This document shows positions 9,599-19,231 of a DNA stretch of 64,000 nucleotides, piece after piece (positions within the stretch are counted from its first letter, which is position 1; each line of letters starts with the position of its first letter). The stretch comes from an uncultured Pelagibacteraceae bacterium. Lineage in GTDB: Bacteria > Pseudomonadota > Alphaproteobacteria > Pelagibacterales > Pelagibacteraceae. A program made the position numbers and the translations under genes. The stretch is from NCBI GenBank assembly GCA_902568875.1, contig CACFSG010000001.1, forward strand, positions 1-64,000. The letters are read 5' to 3'. The notes beneath the pieces are model-generated. The model was not told where the DNA came from, did no database searches, and worked only from the letters and a program-made list of their open reading frames with translations.

Positions 9599-10096
9599 TT
9601 AAAATTTTAAAGTAATATTTTCTTTATTTAAATCGTAAAGGACTAAATTATCTCCATCACCCAATCTATCAACAACTAAAAAATTCATATCTTCTGTTGA
9701 GATTAGAGGAAAATGCCAAATACCAGGATTATAATTAATTCCAATTCCTTTTGGAATTATAAAAGATTCAATTTTACTTAAATCTGGTTTATCACCTTCT
9801 GGAGCAACAAATGACAAAAATACAGTTTCTTTCATTGGAATAAAAGCTTGGCTTCCAAGTGGGTGTTTTTCCATCATATCAATTTTCATAGGAAAAGATC
9901 TTTTTAGTGCAGAAAAAATACTAATAGTAGATTCCCCATTGTTTTTCTTGGTATTTAAATTAGCAATACCATCATATCTTTTTGCATATCCATTATTTAT
10001 TTCTAATGGTTTGATATTTGCAGTAGTTATCATATCACCAAATTTTTTAAAATTTTCTTTTGTTATTGGTATTGGTTTTATTATTTTTTCAGTCAT
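9599..10096 (-). CDS. allA: Ureidoglycolate lyase
   Basis: Releases glyoxylate and urea from ureidoglycolate, the last step of allantoin breakdown by the allantoicase route. The 165 aa match AllA length. The cupin-like core shows MEKHPLGSQAFIPM and NYNPGIWHFPLI, typical of this family. Its start overlaps the end of the allantoicase gene by 4 bases (ATGA), so translation is coupled. It is the last gene of the minus-strand operon running down from 13209. Confidence 0.9.
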   Translation of the reverse strand: MTEKIIKPIPITKENFKKFGDMITTANIKPLEINNGYAKRYDGIANLNTKKNNGESTISIFSALKRSFPMKIDMMEKHPLGSQAFIPMKETVFLSFVAPEGDKPDLSKIESFIIPKGIGINYNPGIWHFPLISTEDMNFLVVDRLGDGDNLVLYDLNKENITLKF

Positions 10097-11085
10097 TCCA
10101 CTTTTCCAAATGCTCTTATTCTAGAAATCCCACCATCTGGGAAAATATTAATTCTAATATAATTTACTTTTTTATTTTTCATTATTTTATTATTAAAGTT
10201 ATGTTTTTTATTTGCATAAAGTTTAATCTTTTTGAGAAGGTAAGACCATCTTTTTGATTTATTAACAATATTTTTTTCTGAAATTTTATTTGGAATATAG
10301 GCTGCTTGTACAGAACACTTATCTGGATAGTTTCCTTTAAAATGATGTGTATCTAGTTGAATTTTATTAATCTTTCCTGGTGATGAGCATTTTACTATTA
10401 TCCAGTCAAAATTTTTTCCTCTACTTCTTCTTGTTTCCCAGCCATCTCCCATATTTTTTCCAATCCCTGGAGCAAGTATATTTTCTGCCCTTCCAAAATG
10501 TTCATTATTACAAGCAATTGGTACAGCTCCATTTACAACTGATGTTAAGTTTTGAATTTTATTTTGAACTTTATTTTTTATTTTCATTGACCCATATATT
10601 CTTAATCTTGCCACTCCTCCATCAGGAAAAATATTTAATTTTATGTGAGTAAAATAATTTTTATTTTTTACATTAAAAAAGTGATGACTATTTGCTTTAG
10701 TTTTGTTTTTTTTAATAATTGTTATCCATTTAGTTTTTTTATTAGGTATTTTTTTTTTACTAATACAAGCCTGTAATGAAACATGATCAGGATGATTTCC
10801 AGAAAAATAAGATGTATCAATGTCTACTTTTTTTATCAAACCAGGTTTTCCAAATTTTAAAATCAAAAAATCATAGCCTTTTGTTCTTTTTCTTCTAGTT
10901 TCCCATCCATCCATCCATTTACCATGTTTATCAAATACTCCTTCTTTAAATACAGGAGGCCAAGGATTAATAATTCTTTTAGCAGGTGCAAAGAATTCAT
11001 CTGTTTTATAAACTATTTTAGAACCTAATCTTGACTGAGCCAAATCAATTAATCCATTTAGATAAATAATATTATTTTTTTTCAT
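10093..11085 (-). CDS. alc: Allantoicase
   Basis: Hydrolyses allantoate to ureidoglycolate and urea. The 330 aa contain two related halves, each with GDGWETRR/MDGWETRR-type and HPDHVSLQA/YPDKCSVQA-type segments, the tandem repeat characteristic of allantoicases. The N-terminus LAQSRLGSKIVYKTDEFFAPA is also diagnostic. It sits between the allantoinase gene (5 bases away) and allA (4-base overlap), giving a complete route from allantoin to glyoxylate plus two urea. Confidence 0.93.
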   Translation of the reverse strand: MKKNNIIYLNGLIDLAQSRLGSKIVYKTDEFFAPAKRIINPWPPVFKEGVFDKHGKWMDGWETRRKRTKGYDFLILKFGKPGLIKKVDIDTSYFSGNHPDHVSLQACISKKKIPNKKTKWITIIKKNKTKANSHHFFNVKNKNYFTHIKLNIFPDGGVARLRIYGSMKIKNKVQNKIQNLTSVVNGAVPIACNNEHFGRAENILAPGIGKNMGDGWETRRSRGKNFDWIIVKCSSPGKINKIQLDTHHFKGNYPDKCSVQAAYIPNKISEKNIVNKSKRWSYLLKKIKLYANKKHNFNNKIMKNKKVNYIRINIFPDGGISRIRAFGKVE

Positions 11086-11090
11086 GTTAA

Positions 11091-12014
11091 TTATTTACTT
11101 GGATGATTTTTAATCCAGTGTTTTGCAATATCTATTCTTCTGCAAATCCAAACATCTTTGTGTTTTGCGACATAATCTAAAAACTTTTTTAGAGACTGTA
11201 TTCTACCTGGTCTACCAATTATTCTACAATGAAGGCCTATCGACATCATTTTAGGAGGTTCACTTTCATTATATAATGCATCAAAGCTATCTTTAAGATA
11301 TGTGTAAAATTGATCTCCATTATTAAAACCTTGATTTGTTAAAAATTTCATATCATTATTATCGAGTGTATAAGGAATCATTAATTGATTTTTATTTCCT
11401 CTTTTTTCCCAGTAAGGAATATCATCACTGTAAGTATCGCTACAATAAAGGAATCCACCTTCTTCCATAACAAGGTCTAATGTATTTGGACTACATCTGC
11501 CTGTGTACCATCCCAAAGGTCTTTCCCCAATTGTTTTTTGAATCGATTTTATTGCCATCTTCATATGTTTTCTTTCAACAGCTTTTGGAATTTTTTGATA
11601 GTCAATCCATTTTAAACCATGACATGCAACTTCAATTGGAGTTTTCCAGAAATCTGATTTTTTTATAGCCTCACAAACATCTTTATTTTTTTCTAATGCA
11701 GTTGCTACACCAAAAATTGTAAATGGTATTTCTCTTTCCGCAAATAGTTTATACAGTCTCCAAAAACCTCTTCTAGAACCGTACTCATATAAAGATTCCA
11801 TATTTATATGTCTTCCTTTTATGGGTTGAGCTCCAATTATTTCTGACAAAAATGTTTCTGAATGTTTATCCCCATGTAATATGCAGTTTTCTCCCCCTTC
11901 TTCGTAATTTAAAACTATTTGAAGTGCGAGTTTAGAATTATTAGGCCATCTATCAAACATAGGTCCTGACCGTTTTCCATAACCAACCATATCTCTTGGA
12001 TATTTTTTTGTCAT
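11091..12014 (-). CDS. puuE: Allantoinase, PuuE (polysaccharide-deacetylase fold) type
   Basis: Opens the allantoin ring to give allantoate. This is the metal-independent PuuE class with a NodB/polysaccharide-deacetylase fold, 307 aa. The N-terminal YPRDMVGYGKR segment, NYEEGGENCILHGD and the ESLYEYGSRRGFWR block are strongly PuuE-like. It is 4 bases downstream of an M20 deacylase gene and 5 bases upstream of allantoicase, inside one operon. Because allantoicase is present, the allantoate amidohydrolase route is not needed here. Confidence 0.9.
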   Translation of the reverse strand: MTKKYPRDMVGYGKRSGPMFDRWPNNSKLALQIVLNYEEGGENCILHGDKHSETFLSEIIGAQPIKGRHINMESLYEYGSRRGFWRLYKLFAEREIPFTIFGVATALEKNKDVCEAIKKSDFWKTPIEVACHGLKWIDYQKIPKAVERKHMKMAIKSIQKTIGERPLGWYTGRCSPNTLDLVMEEGGFLYCSDTYSDDIPYWEKRGNKNQLMIPYTLDNNDMKFLTNQGFNNGDQFYTYLKDSFDALYNESEPPKMMSIGLHCRIIGRPGRIQSLKKFLDYVAKHKDVWICRRIDIAKHWIKNHPSK

Positions 12015-12018
12015 TTAT

Positions 12019-13209
12019 CTAATTTTGTATTGATTTATCTTTAACACCATTTAAAAAATTTAAACACTTTTTAATTTCTTCTAATTTAATAAATTCATCT
12101 ATTTTATGTGCCTGTTCTATTGATCCAGGACCACAAACAGCAGTGCTTATACCAATTTCTTGGAACAGACCTGCTTCTGTTCCAAAAGAAACAACTTCTC
12201 TTGAGTTATCACCTGTTATACTTGAAACAAATTCACAAGCTTCAGATTTTTCTTCTCGATTAAATCCAATTATTTCTCCAATTATTTCTTTTTTAATTTC
12301 TGAATCTGGAAAAATTTTTTTCATATCCGGCAAAAGGTTTTCATTAACATATTTATCTAATTCTAAATTTAAAAATATTGCATCATCTTTAACAACTGGC
12401 CTTGTTTCCCATTTAACATGACACTTATCAGAAATTACATTATGAGCAATTCCTCCAAATATTCCCCCAATAGAAAGTGTTGAGTAGGGAGGATTAAATA
12501 TAGAATTTTTTGGAACTCTATCTTTCAGTTTTTCTCTTAACTCAATTAGTTTATTAACATATCTAGCTGCGTATTCGACAGCACTAACACCTTTATGCGG
12601 TTGCGAACTATGACCAGCCAAACCTTTGAAATAAGTTGTATATTCATAGGCACCTTTATGGGCATCTATGATTTTCATATTTGTTGGTTCTCCGACTATA
12701 CATATTCCTTTATTAAATCCTCTTTTTTTTAGTTCATTAATTAATAGGGGTGCCCCTATACATGCTGTTTCTTCATCAAATGTGAACGAAAAATTAATAT
12801 CTCTATCTAAATTAGATTTAGAAAAAACGGGTGCAAATGCCAACACGCATGCAATAAAACCTTTCATATCACAAGAACCTCTACCGTATAACTTGTCATC
12901 TTTAACGGTAGCTTTAAATGGATCAGATGACCATCCTTTTGAAACAGGCACAACATCAGTGTGGCCTGATAAAATTATTGGTACTTTACCATTAGGTTTT
13001 TTTGCCTTTAAAGTTGCAAAAAGATTTACTCTTTTCTTTTCATTATCAAAAGTTTTAAAGGAAGTTGCACCTAGTTTTTTCAAAATATTATCACAATAAT
13101 TAATTAATGAATTATTATCTTCACCAGAAATTGTTTTGAAGGCTATTAAATCTGATAGTATTTTAATAGAATTTTCATACAATGATTTTAAATTATTTTC
13201 TGTACTCAT
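12019..13209 (-). CDS. argE: ArgE-type M20 deacylase (acetylornithine deacetylase-like)
   Basis: Zinc-dependent M20 family amidohydrolase of 396 aa, closest by eye to acetylornithine deacetylase. Metal-site motifs are present: GHTDVVPV, GRGSCDMKGF, the catalytic Glu region TFDEETACIGA, GEPTNMKIIDAHKG, and a late FGTEAGLFQEIG. It is the first gene of the allantoin operon, 4 bases before puuE. That location suggests that it removes an acyl or carbamoyl group from an N-rich compound rather than acting in arginine synthesis. Both readings are possible. Confidence 0.75.
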   Translation of the reverse strand: MSTENNLKSLYENSIKILSDLIAFKTISGEDNNSLINYCDNILKKLGATSFKTFDNEKKRVNLFATLKAKKPNGKVPIILSGHTDVVPVSKGWSSDPFKATVKDDKLYGRGSCDMKGFIACVLAFAPVFSKSNLDRDINFSFTFDEETACIGAPLLINELKKRGFNKGICIVGEPTNMKIIDAHKGAYEYTTYFKGLAGHSSQPHKGVSAVEYAARYVNKLIELREKLKDRVPKNSIFNPPYSTLSIGGIFGGIAHNVISDKCHVKWETRPVVKDDAIFLNLELDKYVNENLLPDMKKIFPDSEIKKEIIGEIIGFNREEKSEACEFVSSITGDNSREVVSFGTEAGLFQEIGISTAVCGPGSIEQAHKIDEFIKLEEIKKCLNFLNGVKDKSIQN

Positions 13210-13236
13210 ATTTAATATGAATTATATATTAAAATC

Positions 13237-13578
13237 ATGAAAGAACAAATAACCTACGATATATTTGACAAAGTTGATATTCGAGTTGGAACAGTAATTT
13301 CTGTTAAAAAAAATGAAAAAGCTAGAAAACCTTCATTAGTTGTTGAGGTTGATTTTGGTAAAGAAATAGGAATTAAACAATCCTCTGCTCAAATTACTCA
13401 TTATTATAATGAAGAAAATTTAAAAGGAAAACAGGTTATAGCAGTTTGTAATTTTGAAGAAAAAAATATTGCTGGCGTAGTTTCTCAAGTTTTAATTTTG
13501 GGTTCAATTGACAAAGAAGGTAAAGTAATTTTAGTACATCCATCTCAAAAATCAGAGAATGGTTTGCCAATAGCATAG
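13237..13578 (+). CDS. csaA: CsaA-like tRNA-binding-domain protein
   Basis: Small 113-aa OB-fold protein with the whole length covered by the tRNA-binding domain seen in CsaA and the C-terminus of some tRNA synthetases (VDIRVGTVISVKKNEKARKPS, then NLKGKQVIAVCNFE). CsaA has been described as an export-related chaperone. It is divergent from the argE-like gene, with only 27 bases between starts, and followed 2 bases later by an exporter gene. Confidence 0.85.
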   Translation: MKEQITYDIFDKVDIRVGTVISVKKNEKARKPSLVVEVDFGKEIGIKQSSAQITHYYNEENLKGKQVIAVCNFEEKNIAGVVSQVLILGSIDKEGKVILVHPSQKSENGLPIA

Positions 13579-13580
13579 AC

Positions 13581-14171
13581 ATGCATCCCGAAATATTATC
13601 AATTTCTTTATTTTGGTTTGTTACAGCTTATACACCAGGTCCAAATAATGTAGTAGCTTCATACTCTGGTTTTAATTTTGGAATAAAAAAAACAATTCCT
13701 CATATTCTTGGTGTTACTTTTGGTTTTACTTCTTTAGTAATATTTTTGTCAATAGGTTTGATAAATGTATTTAAATTATTTCCAATTATTCAAATAGTCA
13801 TTAAATATCTAGGAACCTTGTTTTTAATTTATCTAGCTTATAAAATTGCATTTTCAACAATGTCTAATGAAATACAAAAAGAAAACCCTGTAAAATTTAT
13901 TGAGACTTTTTTATTTCAATATTTGAATCCTAAAGGCGTGACAGTTGCAATAATTGTTGTATCTACTTATGTAGAGTTGGGCGTAAATTATATTAGCTAT
14001 GCGACTCAAGTAATTCTTCTTGCTTTCTTATTTTCAATAACAAGCATTACTTTATGGACTTTTGTTGGTAAATTTTTAAGGAAATTTGCGACAAATGATA
14101 AATTTATTAAGTATTTTAATTATGTTATGTCAGGACTTCTTCTTTTGAGCATAATTACATTTTATATATAA
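13581..14171 (+). CDS. LysE/RhtB-family amino-acid exporter
   Basis: Inner-membrane efflux protein of 196 aa with about six helices. The N-terminal FVTAYTPGPNNVVASYSG is the LysE/RhtB signature (the usual PGPN motif). It starts 2 bases after csaA and 3 bases before the aconitase gene, so it is part of a tight plus-strand group. The exported compound cannot be told from the sequence. Confidence 0.8.
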   Translation: MHPEILSISLFWFVTAYTPGPNNVVASYSGFNFGIKKTIPHILGVTFGFTSLVIFLSIGLINVFKLFPIIQIVIKYLGTLFLIYLAYKIAFSTMSNEIQKENPVKFIETFLFQYLNPKGVTVAIIVVSTYVELGVNYISYATQVILLAFLFSITSITLWTFVGKFLRKFATNDKFIKYFNYVMSGLLLLSIITFYI

Positions 14172-14174
14172 ACC

Positions 14175-16844
14175 ATGAAATTAGGATTAAAAAATTCGTA
14201 TAACTCTCTTACAGATATAGAAATTAATAATAAAAATTTCAAAATTTTTTCTTTATTAAAAGCAGAAAAAAATGGCTTAGAGGGTATTACAAAATTACCA
14301 AAATCACTCAAAGTTCTTCTTGAAAATCTTCTTAGATATGAAGATGACTTGTCTGTTACCAAAGATCAAATTAAAGCAATAAAAAATTGGCTTAAAGATA
14401 AAAAATCTAAAACGGAAATAGCTTACCGACCTGCTAGAGTTTTGTTACAAGATTATACAGGAATACCTGCGGTTGCTGATTTAGCGGCTATGCGAGAAGC
14501 AGTTAAAAAAAAAAATAAAGATCCAAATAAAATTAATCCTCTTTCTGCAGTAGATCTTGTAATTGATCACTCAGTACAGGTGGATCAATTTGCAAAATTA
14601 GATTCATTTGACAAAAATGTTGAAATTGAATTTAGTAGAAATGGTGAAAGATATTCTTTTTTGAAATGGGGACAACAAGCATTTGATAATTTTAGAATTA
14701 TTCCTCCTGGCACAGGAATCTGTCATCAGGTTAATTTAGAATATTTATCTAAAGTAGTATGGAGTGAAGAGTTTGAAGACAATATATATCTTTTTCCAGA
14801 TACATTAGTTGGAACCGATAGTCACACAACTATGGTAAACGGTCTATCTGTTTTAGGATGGGGAGTTGGAGGAATAGAAGCCGAAGCTGGTATGTTAGGC
14901 CAACCAATTTCAATGTTAATTCCTGAAGTTATTGGTTTCGAAGTAAAAAATAAAATGCCTGAAGGAACTACGGCAACTGATTTAGTATTAACTGTTGTTA
15001 AAATGTTAAGAGATAAAAATGTAGTTGGAAAATTTGTAGAATTTTATGGCGAGGGTTTAAAAAATTTAACATTAGCTGATCGAGCAACAATTGCCAATAT
15101 GGCTCCAGAGTATGGAGCTACTTGTGGTTTTTTCCCTATAGATGATGAAACATTAAAATATTTAAAATTTTCAGGAAGAGATCAGCTAACAATCAAAATA
15201 GTTGAAGAATATGCTAAAGCTCAAGGTTTATGGGCAAGTAATGATATTGAATTTACAGATACTTTAACTTTAGATATGTCAACAATTGTCCCAACAATTT
15301 CAGGACCTAAGAGACCACAAGATAAAGTATTATTAATAGATGCTTCAGAAAACTTTAAAAAAAGCTTTTCAGAAATAACTAATAAAAAAGATTTTTCAAA
15401 CTCTAAGGTTTTAAATACAGATTTCGAAATAAAAGATGGTTCAATTTTAATTGCTGCAATAACTTCATGCACTAATACTTCTAATCCCAATGTCCTTATT
15501 GGAGCAGGTTTGTTAGCAAAAAAAGCGGTAGAATTAGGTCTTCAAGTAAAACCTTGGGTTAAAACTTCATTAGCACCTGGATCTCAAGTAGTTACAGATT
15601 ATTTAGAAAAAGCAGGTTTAAATATTTATTTAGATAAGTTGGGTTTTAATCTTGTTGGTTATGGTTGTACTACATGTATTGGAAACTCTGGTCCATTAGC
15701 AGATAATATAGTTAAGGCTATACAAAAAGAAAATATTTATGCAGTTTCAGTTTTATCTGGAAATAGAAATTTTGAAGGAAGAATTTCACCGCATATTAAA
15801 GCAAATTACTTAGCATCACCTCCACTTGTTGTTGCTTATGCTCTGGCAGGTCACATGAGTTTTGATTTATATAAAGATTCTTTTGGAAAAGATAAAAATG
15901 GAAATGATATTTTTATGAAAGATATTTGGCCTACAAATAAAGAAATTGAAGAAATTTTAAAATCATCTTTAAATGCAGATATGTTTGTTAAAAGATACGC
16001 AAATGTTTCTGAAGGACCAAAACAATGGCAAAAAATTAAAACAGAAAAAAGTAGTATTTATAATTGGGAAGAAAATTCAACATACGTTAAAAAACCACCT
16101 TTTTTTGATAATCTTTCAGAGGAACCTGAAGGATTTAAAAAAATCGAAGATGCTAGACCATTGTTGATTTTGGGAGACATGATAACTACAGATCATATTT
16201 CTCCTGCAGGAAATATTCAAAAAGAAAGTCCTACTGGAGAATATTTTATGAAACATCAAATTTTGCCCAAAGATTATAATTCCTATGGTTCAAGAAGAGG
16301 AAATCATGAAGTTATGATGAGAGGAACATTTGCAAATATAAGAATTAGAAATGAAATGGCACCAGGAACAGAAGGTGGTTTTACAAAATTATATCCTGAA
16401 GAAAAGATAATGCCAATTTATGATGCCGTTGTTGAATATAAAAAAAGAGGAACAGATTTGGTTGTTATTGCAGGTAAAGAATATGGAACAGGTTCGTCAA
16501 GAGATTGGGCGGCAAAGGGAACTAAACTATTAGGCGTTAAGACAGTAATAGCTGAAAGTTTTGAAAGAATTCATAGATCAAATTTAATTGGTATGGGCAT
16601 CTTACCTTTGCAATTTATTGATAATATAGATAGAAAAAAATTAAATCTAATTGGGTCTGAACTATTTAGTATTATGGAAATTGAAAAGGGGATTAATCCT
16701 TCAGACAAGATAAAAGTAGAAATAAAATATGTCTCAGGTGAAATTAAAAAAATACAAACATTATGTAGGATAGATACTAAAAATGAATTAGAATATTATA
16801 AAAATGGAGGCATATTGCATTATGTACTTCGAAATATGATTTAA
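14175..16844 (+). CDS. acnA: Aconitate hydratase, AcnA type
   Basis: TCA-cycle enzyme interconverting citrate and isocitrate, 889 aa, the usual AcnA length. The Fe-S ligand cysteines lie in SCTNTSNP and in GYGCTTCIGNSGP. DTLVGTDSHTTMVNGL and the C-terminal swivel-domain GKEYGTGSSRDWAAKG are unmistakable. It begins 3 bases after the LysE-type gene and is followed 2 bases later by a TPR-like membrane protein. Confidence 0.97.
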   Translation: MKLGLKNSYNSLTDIEINNKNFKIFSLLKAEKNGLEGITKLPKSLKVLLENLLRYEDDLSVTKDQIKAIKNWLKDKKSKTEIAYRPARVLLQDYTGIPAVADLAAMREAVKKKNKDPNKINPLSAVDLVIDHSVQVDQFAKLDSFDKNVEIEFSRNGERYSFLKWGQQAFDNFRIIPPGTGICHQVNLEYLSKVVWSEEFEDNIYLFPDTLVGTDSHTTMVNGLSVLGWGVGGIEAEAGMLGQPISMLIPEVIGFEVKNKMPEGTTATDLVLTVVKMLRDKNVVGKFVEFYGEGLKNLTLADRATIANMAPEYGATCGFFPIDDETLKYLKFSGRDQLTIKIVEEYAKAQGLWASNDIEFTDTLTLDMSTIVPTISGPKRPQDKVLLIDASENFKKSFSEITNKKDFSNSKVLNTDFEIKDGSILIAAITSCTNTSNPNVLIGAGLLAKKAVELGLQVKPWVKTSLAPGSQVVTDYLEKAGLNIYLDKLGFNLVGYGCTTCIGNSGPLADNIVKAIQKENIYAVSVLSGNRNFEGRISPHIKANYLASPPLVVAYALAGHMSFDLYKDSFGKDKNGNDIFMKDIWPTNKEIEEILKSSLNADMFVKRYANVSEGPKQWQKIKTEKSSIYNWEENSTYVKKPPFFDNLSEEPEGFKKIEDARPLLILGDMITTDHISPAGNIQKESPTGEYFMKHQILPKDYNSYGSRRGNHEVMMRGTFANIRIRNEMAPGTEGGFTKLYPEEKIMPIYDAVVEYKKRGTDLVVIAGKEYGTGSSRDWAAKGTKLLGVKTVIAESFERIHRSNLIGMGILPLQFIDNIDRKKLNLIGSELFSIMEIEKGINPSDKIKVEIKYVSGEIKKIQTLCRIDTKNELEYYKNGGILHYVLRNMI

Positions 16845-16846
16845 AT

Positions 16847-17491
16847 ATGGACGAAGATTTAGCGATAATTAATAAAAATACAAGAAATGAAAGAATAAAA
16901 AATTTTTTCATTCATAATAAAAAATTATTATTATCTGTATTAGCAACTTTAATATTAATTTTATTAAGCTTTTATTCATATCAAATATATAAAGACAGAC
17001 ATAGAGAATGGCTTTCAAATAAGTATAATTCTGCAATAATTGAACATAAGAATGGCAATAATTCTAAAATTATTTTAGAGATGAAAGAAGTTATAGAAGA
17101 TAAAGACAGCACATATTCACCTTTAGCACTATATTATTTAATTGATAATAATTTGATTGATAATAAAGATGAAATTAATAACTTATTTGATATTTTAATA
17201 AATAAAACATCTTTAGAAACTGAAATTAAAAACTTAATTATTTATAAAAAAGCACTTTATAATGCTGATTTTAGTACTGAAAGTGAGTTATTAGATATCT
17301 TAAATTCTTTGATAAATTCTGAAAGTGTATGGAAGTCTCATGCTTTATATTTATTAGCAGAGTACTTTTATTCAAAAAATGAAAAACAAAAATCAAAAGA
17401 ATTTTTTAATCAAATACTAAGCATAGAAAATGCTAATCAAGATATTATAAAAGAAGCACAAAAAAGATTAAACAGAGACCTAAGTGAATAA
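16847..17491 (+). CDS. Membrane-anchored TPR-like protein (YfgM-like position)
   Basis: 214-aa protein with a short cytosolic N-terminus, one membrane helix (LLLSVLATLILILLSFYSYQIY, about residues 28-49) and a helical periplasmic domain with TPR-like periodicity near the end (ALYLLAEYFYSKNEKQKSKEFFNQI). Sequence conservation is weak. Its stop overlaps the GTG start of the downstream BamB-like gene by 8 bases. A YfgM-like protein next to BamB is a common bacterial arrangement tied to envelope protein assembly, so the role is inferred from fold and order. Confidence 0.6.
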   Translation: MDEDLAIINKNTRNERIKNFFIHNKKLLLSVLATLILILLSFYSYQIYKDRHREWLSNKYNSAIIEHKNGNNSKIILEMKEVIEDKDSTYSPLALYYLIDNNLIDNKDEINNLFDILINKTSLETEIKNLIIYKKALYNADFSTESELLDILNSLINSESVWKSHALYLLAEYFYSKNEKQKSKEFFNQILSIENANQDIIKEAQKRLNRDLSE

Positions 17492-18783
17492 AATTTTATT
17501 ATTTATTTTTATTTCATTTTTATTAGTTAATTGTTCATTAAATAAAAATTCAAAATTATGGAATGAAAAAAAAAAAGTTTTGAATGAAAATAAAAATTTG
17601 ACAAAAATTTTTGTTGATAAAAAAAAAAAAATTAATGAATTAAATCCATTATTAAAATTAGATTTATCAAAAAATCAAAAAAAAAACAAAACTGGTGATA
17701 ATTTTAATAATTTTGGATCATTAAAATATAATGGATCTTTAAATAAAATTGCAAATTTTAAATTTGCTAAATTTGATAATTTTAATCAATTTGGATTTGA
17801 ACCATTGATTTTAGAGGATGGTTTGATTTTTTTTGATAAAAAAGGAAATATATTAAGATTTAATGATAATCAAAAAATTATTTGGAAAAAAAACTATTAT
17901 TCAAAAACTGAAAAAAAAATTAAATCCAAAATTATCATTTTCGATGAAAGATAAAAATTTAATAGTCGCAGATAATATCGCAAAGATTTTTTTAATTAAT
18001 AGTATTTCAGGAGATTTAATTTGGTCAAAAAAAAGTGATTATCCATTCAACTCACAAATTAAAATTTATAAAGATAGATTTTTTGTTATTGATTATAAAA
18101 ATATATTACGATGCTTTTATTTAAAAGATGGATCAGAGTGTTGGAATGTTCAAACTGAAGACTCTTTTACTATTTCAAATTCAAAATACTCTTTAATAAT
18201 TGCAAATAATTTAGTAATTTTTAATAATTCTATAGGTGATATTACTGCAGTTGATTTATTATCTGGTATGATTAAATGGCAATTACCAACACAAAAAAGC
18301 ATTATAATTAACGAAACTTATAATTTTAATTATTCAAGATTAGTAAGTGACGGTAGTTCAATTTATTTTTCGAACAACAAAAATCGATTTTTTTCAATTG
18401 ATTTAAGTACTGGGACCACTAATTGGACTAATGAAGTAAACTCTATTTTAACTCCTGCTATAATTAGTGATTATATTTTTACAGTTTCTAAAGATGGATA
18501 TCTTTTTACTATTCAAAAAAAACAAGGAAATATAATAAGAATTAATGATCTTTATAAAAATTATGATTTAAAAAAAAGAAAAAAACTAAAACCAATAGGT
18601 TTTTCTGTTGGTCTAAATAATTTATATCTAGCTAATTCAGATGGAACTTTAATTGTAGTGAAGTTAACTTCTGGAAATATATTAAAAATAGAAAAAGTTT
18701 CTCGAGGTTTAATTTCAAAACCTTATATTCATAATGGAGATTTATTTATTGTTAAAAATGGATCTATAACTCAATATGATTAA
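17484..18783 (+). pseudogene. bamB: BamB-like outer-membrane assembly lipoprotein, frameshifted at A9 tract
   Basis: Beta-propeller lipoprotein of the BAM complex, split over two frames. The first part (17484-17954, GTG start) has a lipobox (FLLVNCS) and the first propeller strands. The second (in frame to 18783) carries repeated propeller blades such as INSISGDLIWSKK, VDLLSGMIKWQL and IDLSTGTTNWTN. The frames meet at nine consecutive A (17911-17919); with eight A the reading would pass from SKTEKK straight into LNPKLSFSMKDKN and give one protein of about 430 aa. The break may be a sequencing or assembly error, a real mutation, or a site where polymerase slippage restores the frame. Confidence 0.75.
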
Positions 18784-18785
18784 AA

Positions 18786-19217
18786 ATGATTTTAAGATTC
18801 TTAGAAAAAATTGGTAGAAAAAAAGTTGTTTTAGATAGAGGGCCTTCGCATCCAAAATATATTGAAGCAAAACCATGGATGAATAGATATTATGTTCTTC
18901 TAAGACATCGTCCTAAATGGTTTCCTTTTAATATATTGATACATGAAATGTTATCAGATGATCATGGAGACGGAGTTCATAATCATACATTTCCTTATAT
19001 AACTATTATATTGAGAGGAGGGTATTGGGAAACTTTAAGTACAGGTAAATATTGGAGACCTCCAGGATATATTGGTTTTAGATCAGCAAATAATTTACAT
19101 AGAGTTGATCTTAAACCAGGCACTAAGCCTCTTACATTATTTATATCTGGACCATTTGGATTAAGAAAAGGTCCTAGATCAGAATATGGAATAGATTTTA
19201 AAAAGAAAAAACAATGA
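18786..19217 (+). CDS. Cupin-fold protein of unknown function
   Basis: 143-aa protein, 2 bases after the BamB-like gene. A cupin-like core is suggested by GDGVHNHTFPYITIILRGGYWE, then PGYIGFRSANNLHRVDLK; His residues in VHNH and LHRV could bind a metal. No signal peptide is evident. I do not know the substrate. Position at the end of the aconitase-BamB run gives no strong functional hint. Confidence 0.6.
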   Translation: MILRFLEKIGRKKVVLDRGPSHPKYIEAKPWMNRYYVLLRHRPKWFPFNILIHEMLSDDHGDGVHNHTFPYITIILRGGYWETLSTGKYWRPPGYIGFRSANNLHRVDLKPGTKPLTLFISGPFGLRKGPRSEYGIDFKKKKQ

Positions 19218-19231
19218 ATTTCATTCTTAAT

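Noticed and set aside
12668..13099. Plus-strand open frame of 143 aa opposite the argE-like gene
   Set aside because: Lies fully inside a well-supported M20 gene; the translation shows no coherent motif or ribosome site.
17863..17954. Separate gene start for the second BamB-like frame
   Set aside because: The ATG at 17863 begins with a Lys-rich out-of-frame stretch; the propeller sequence continues the first frame, so a frameshift explains it better than two genes.
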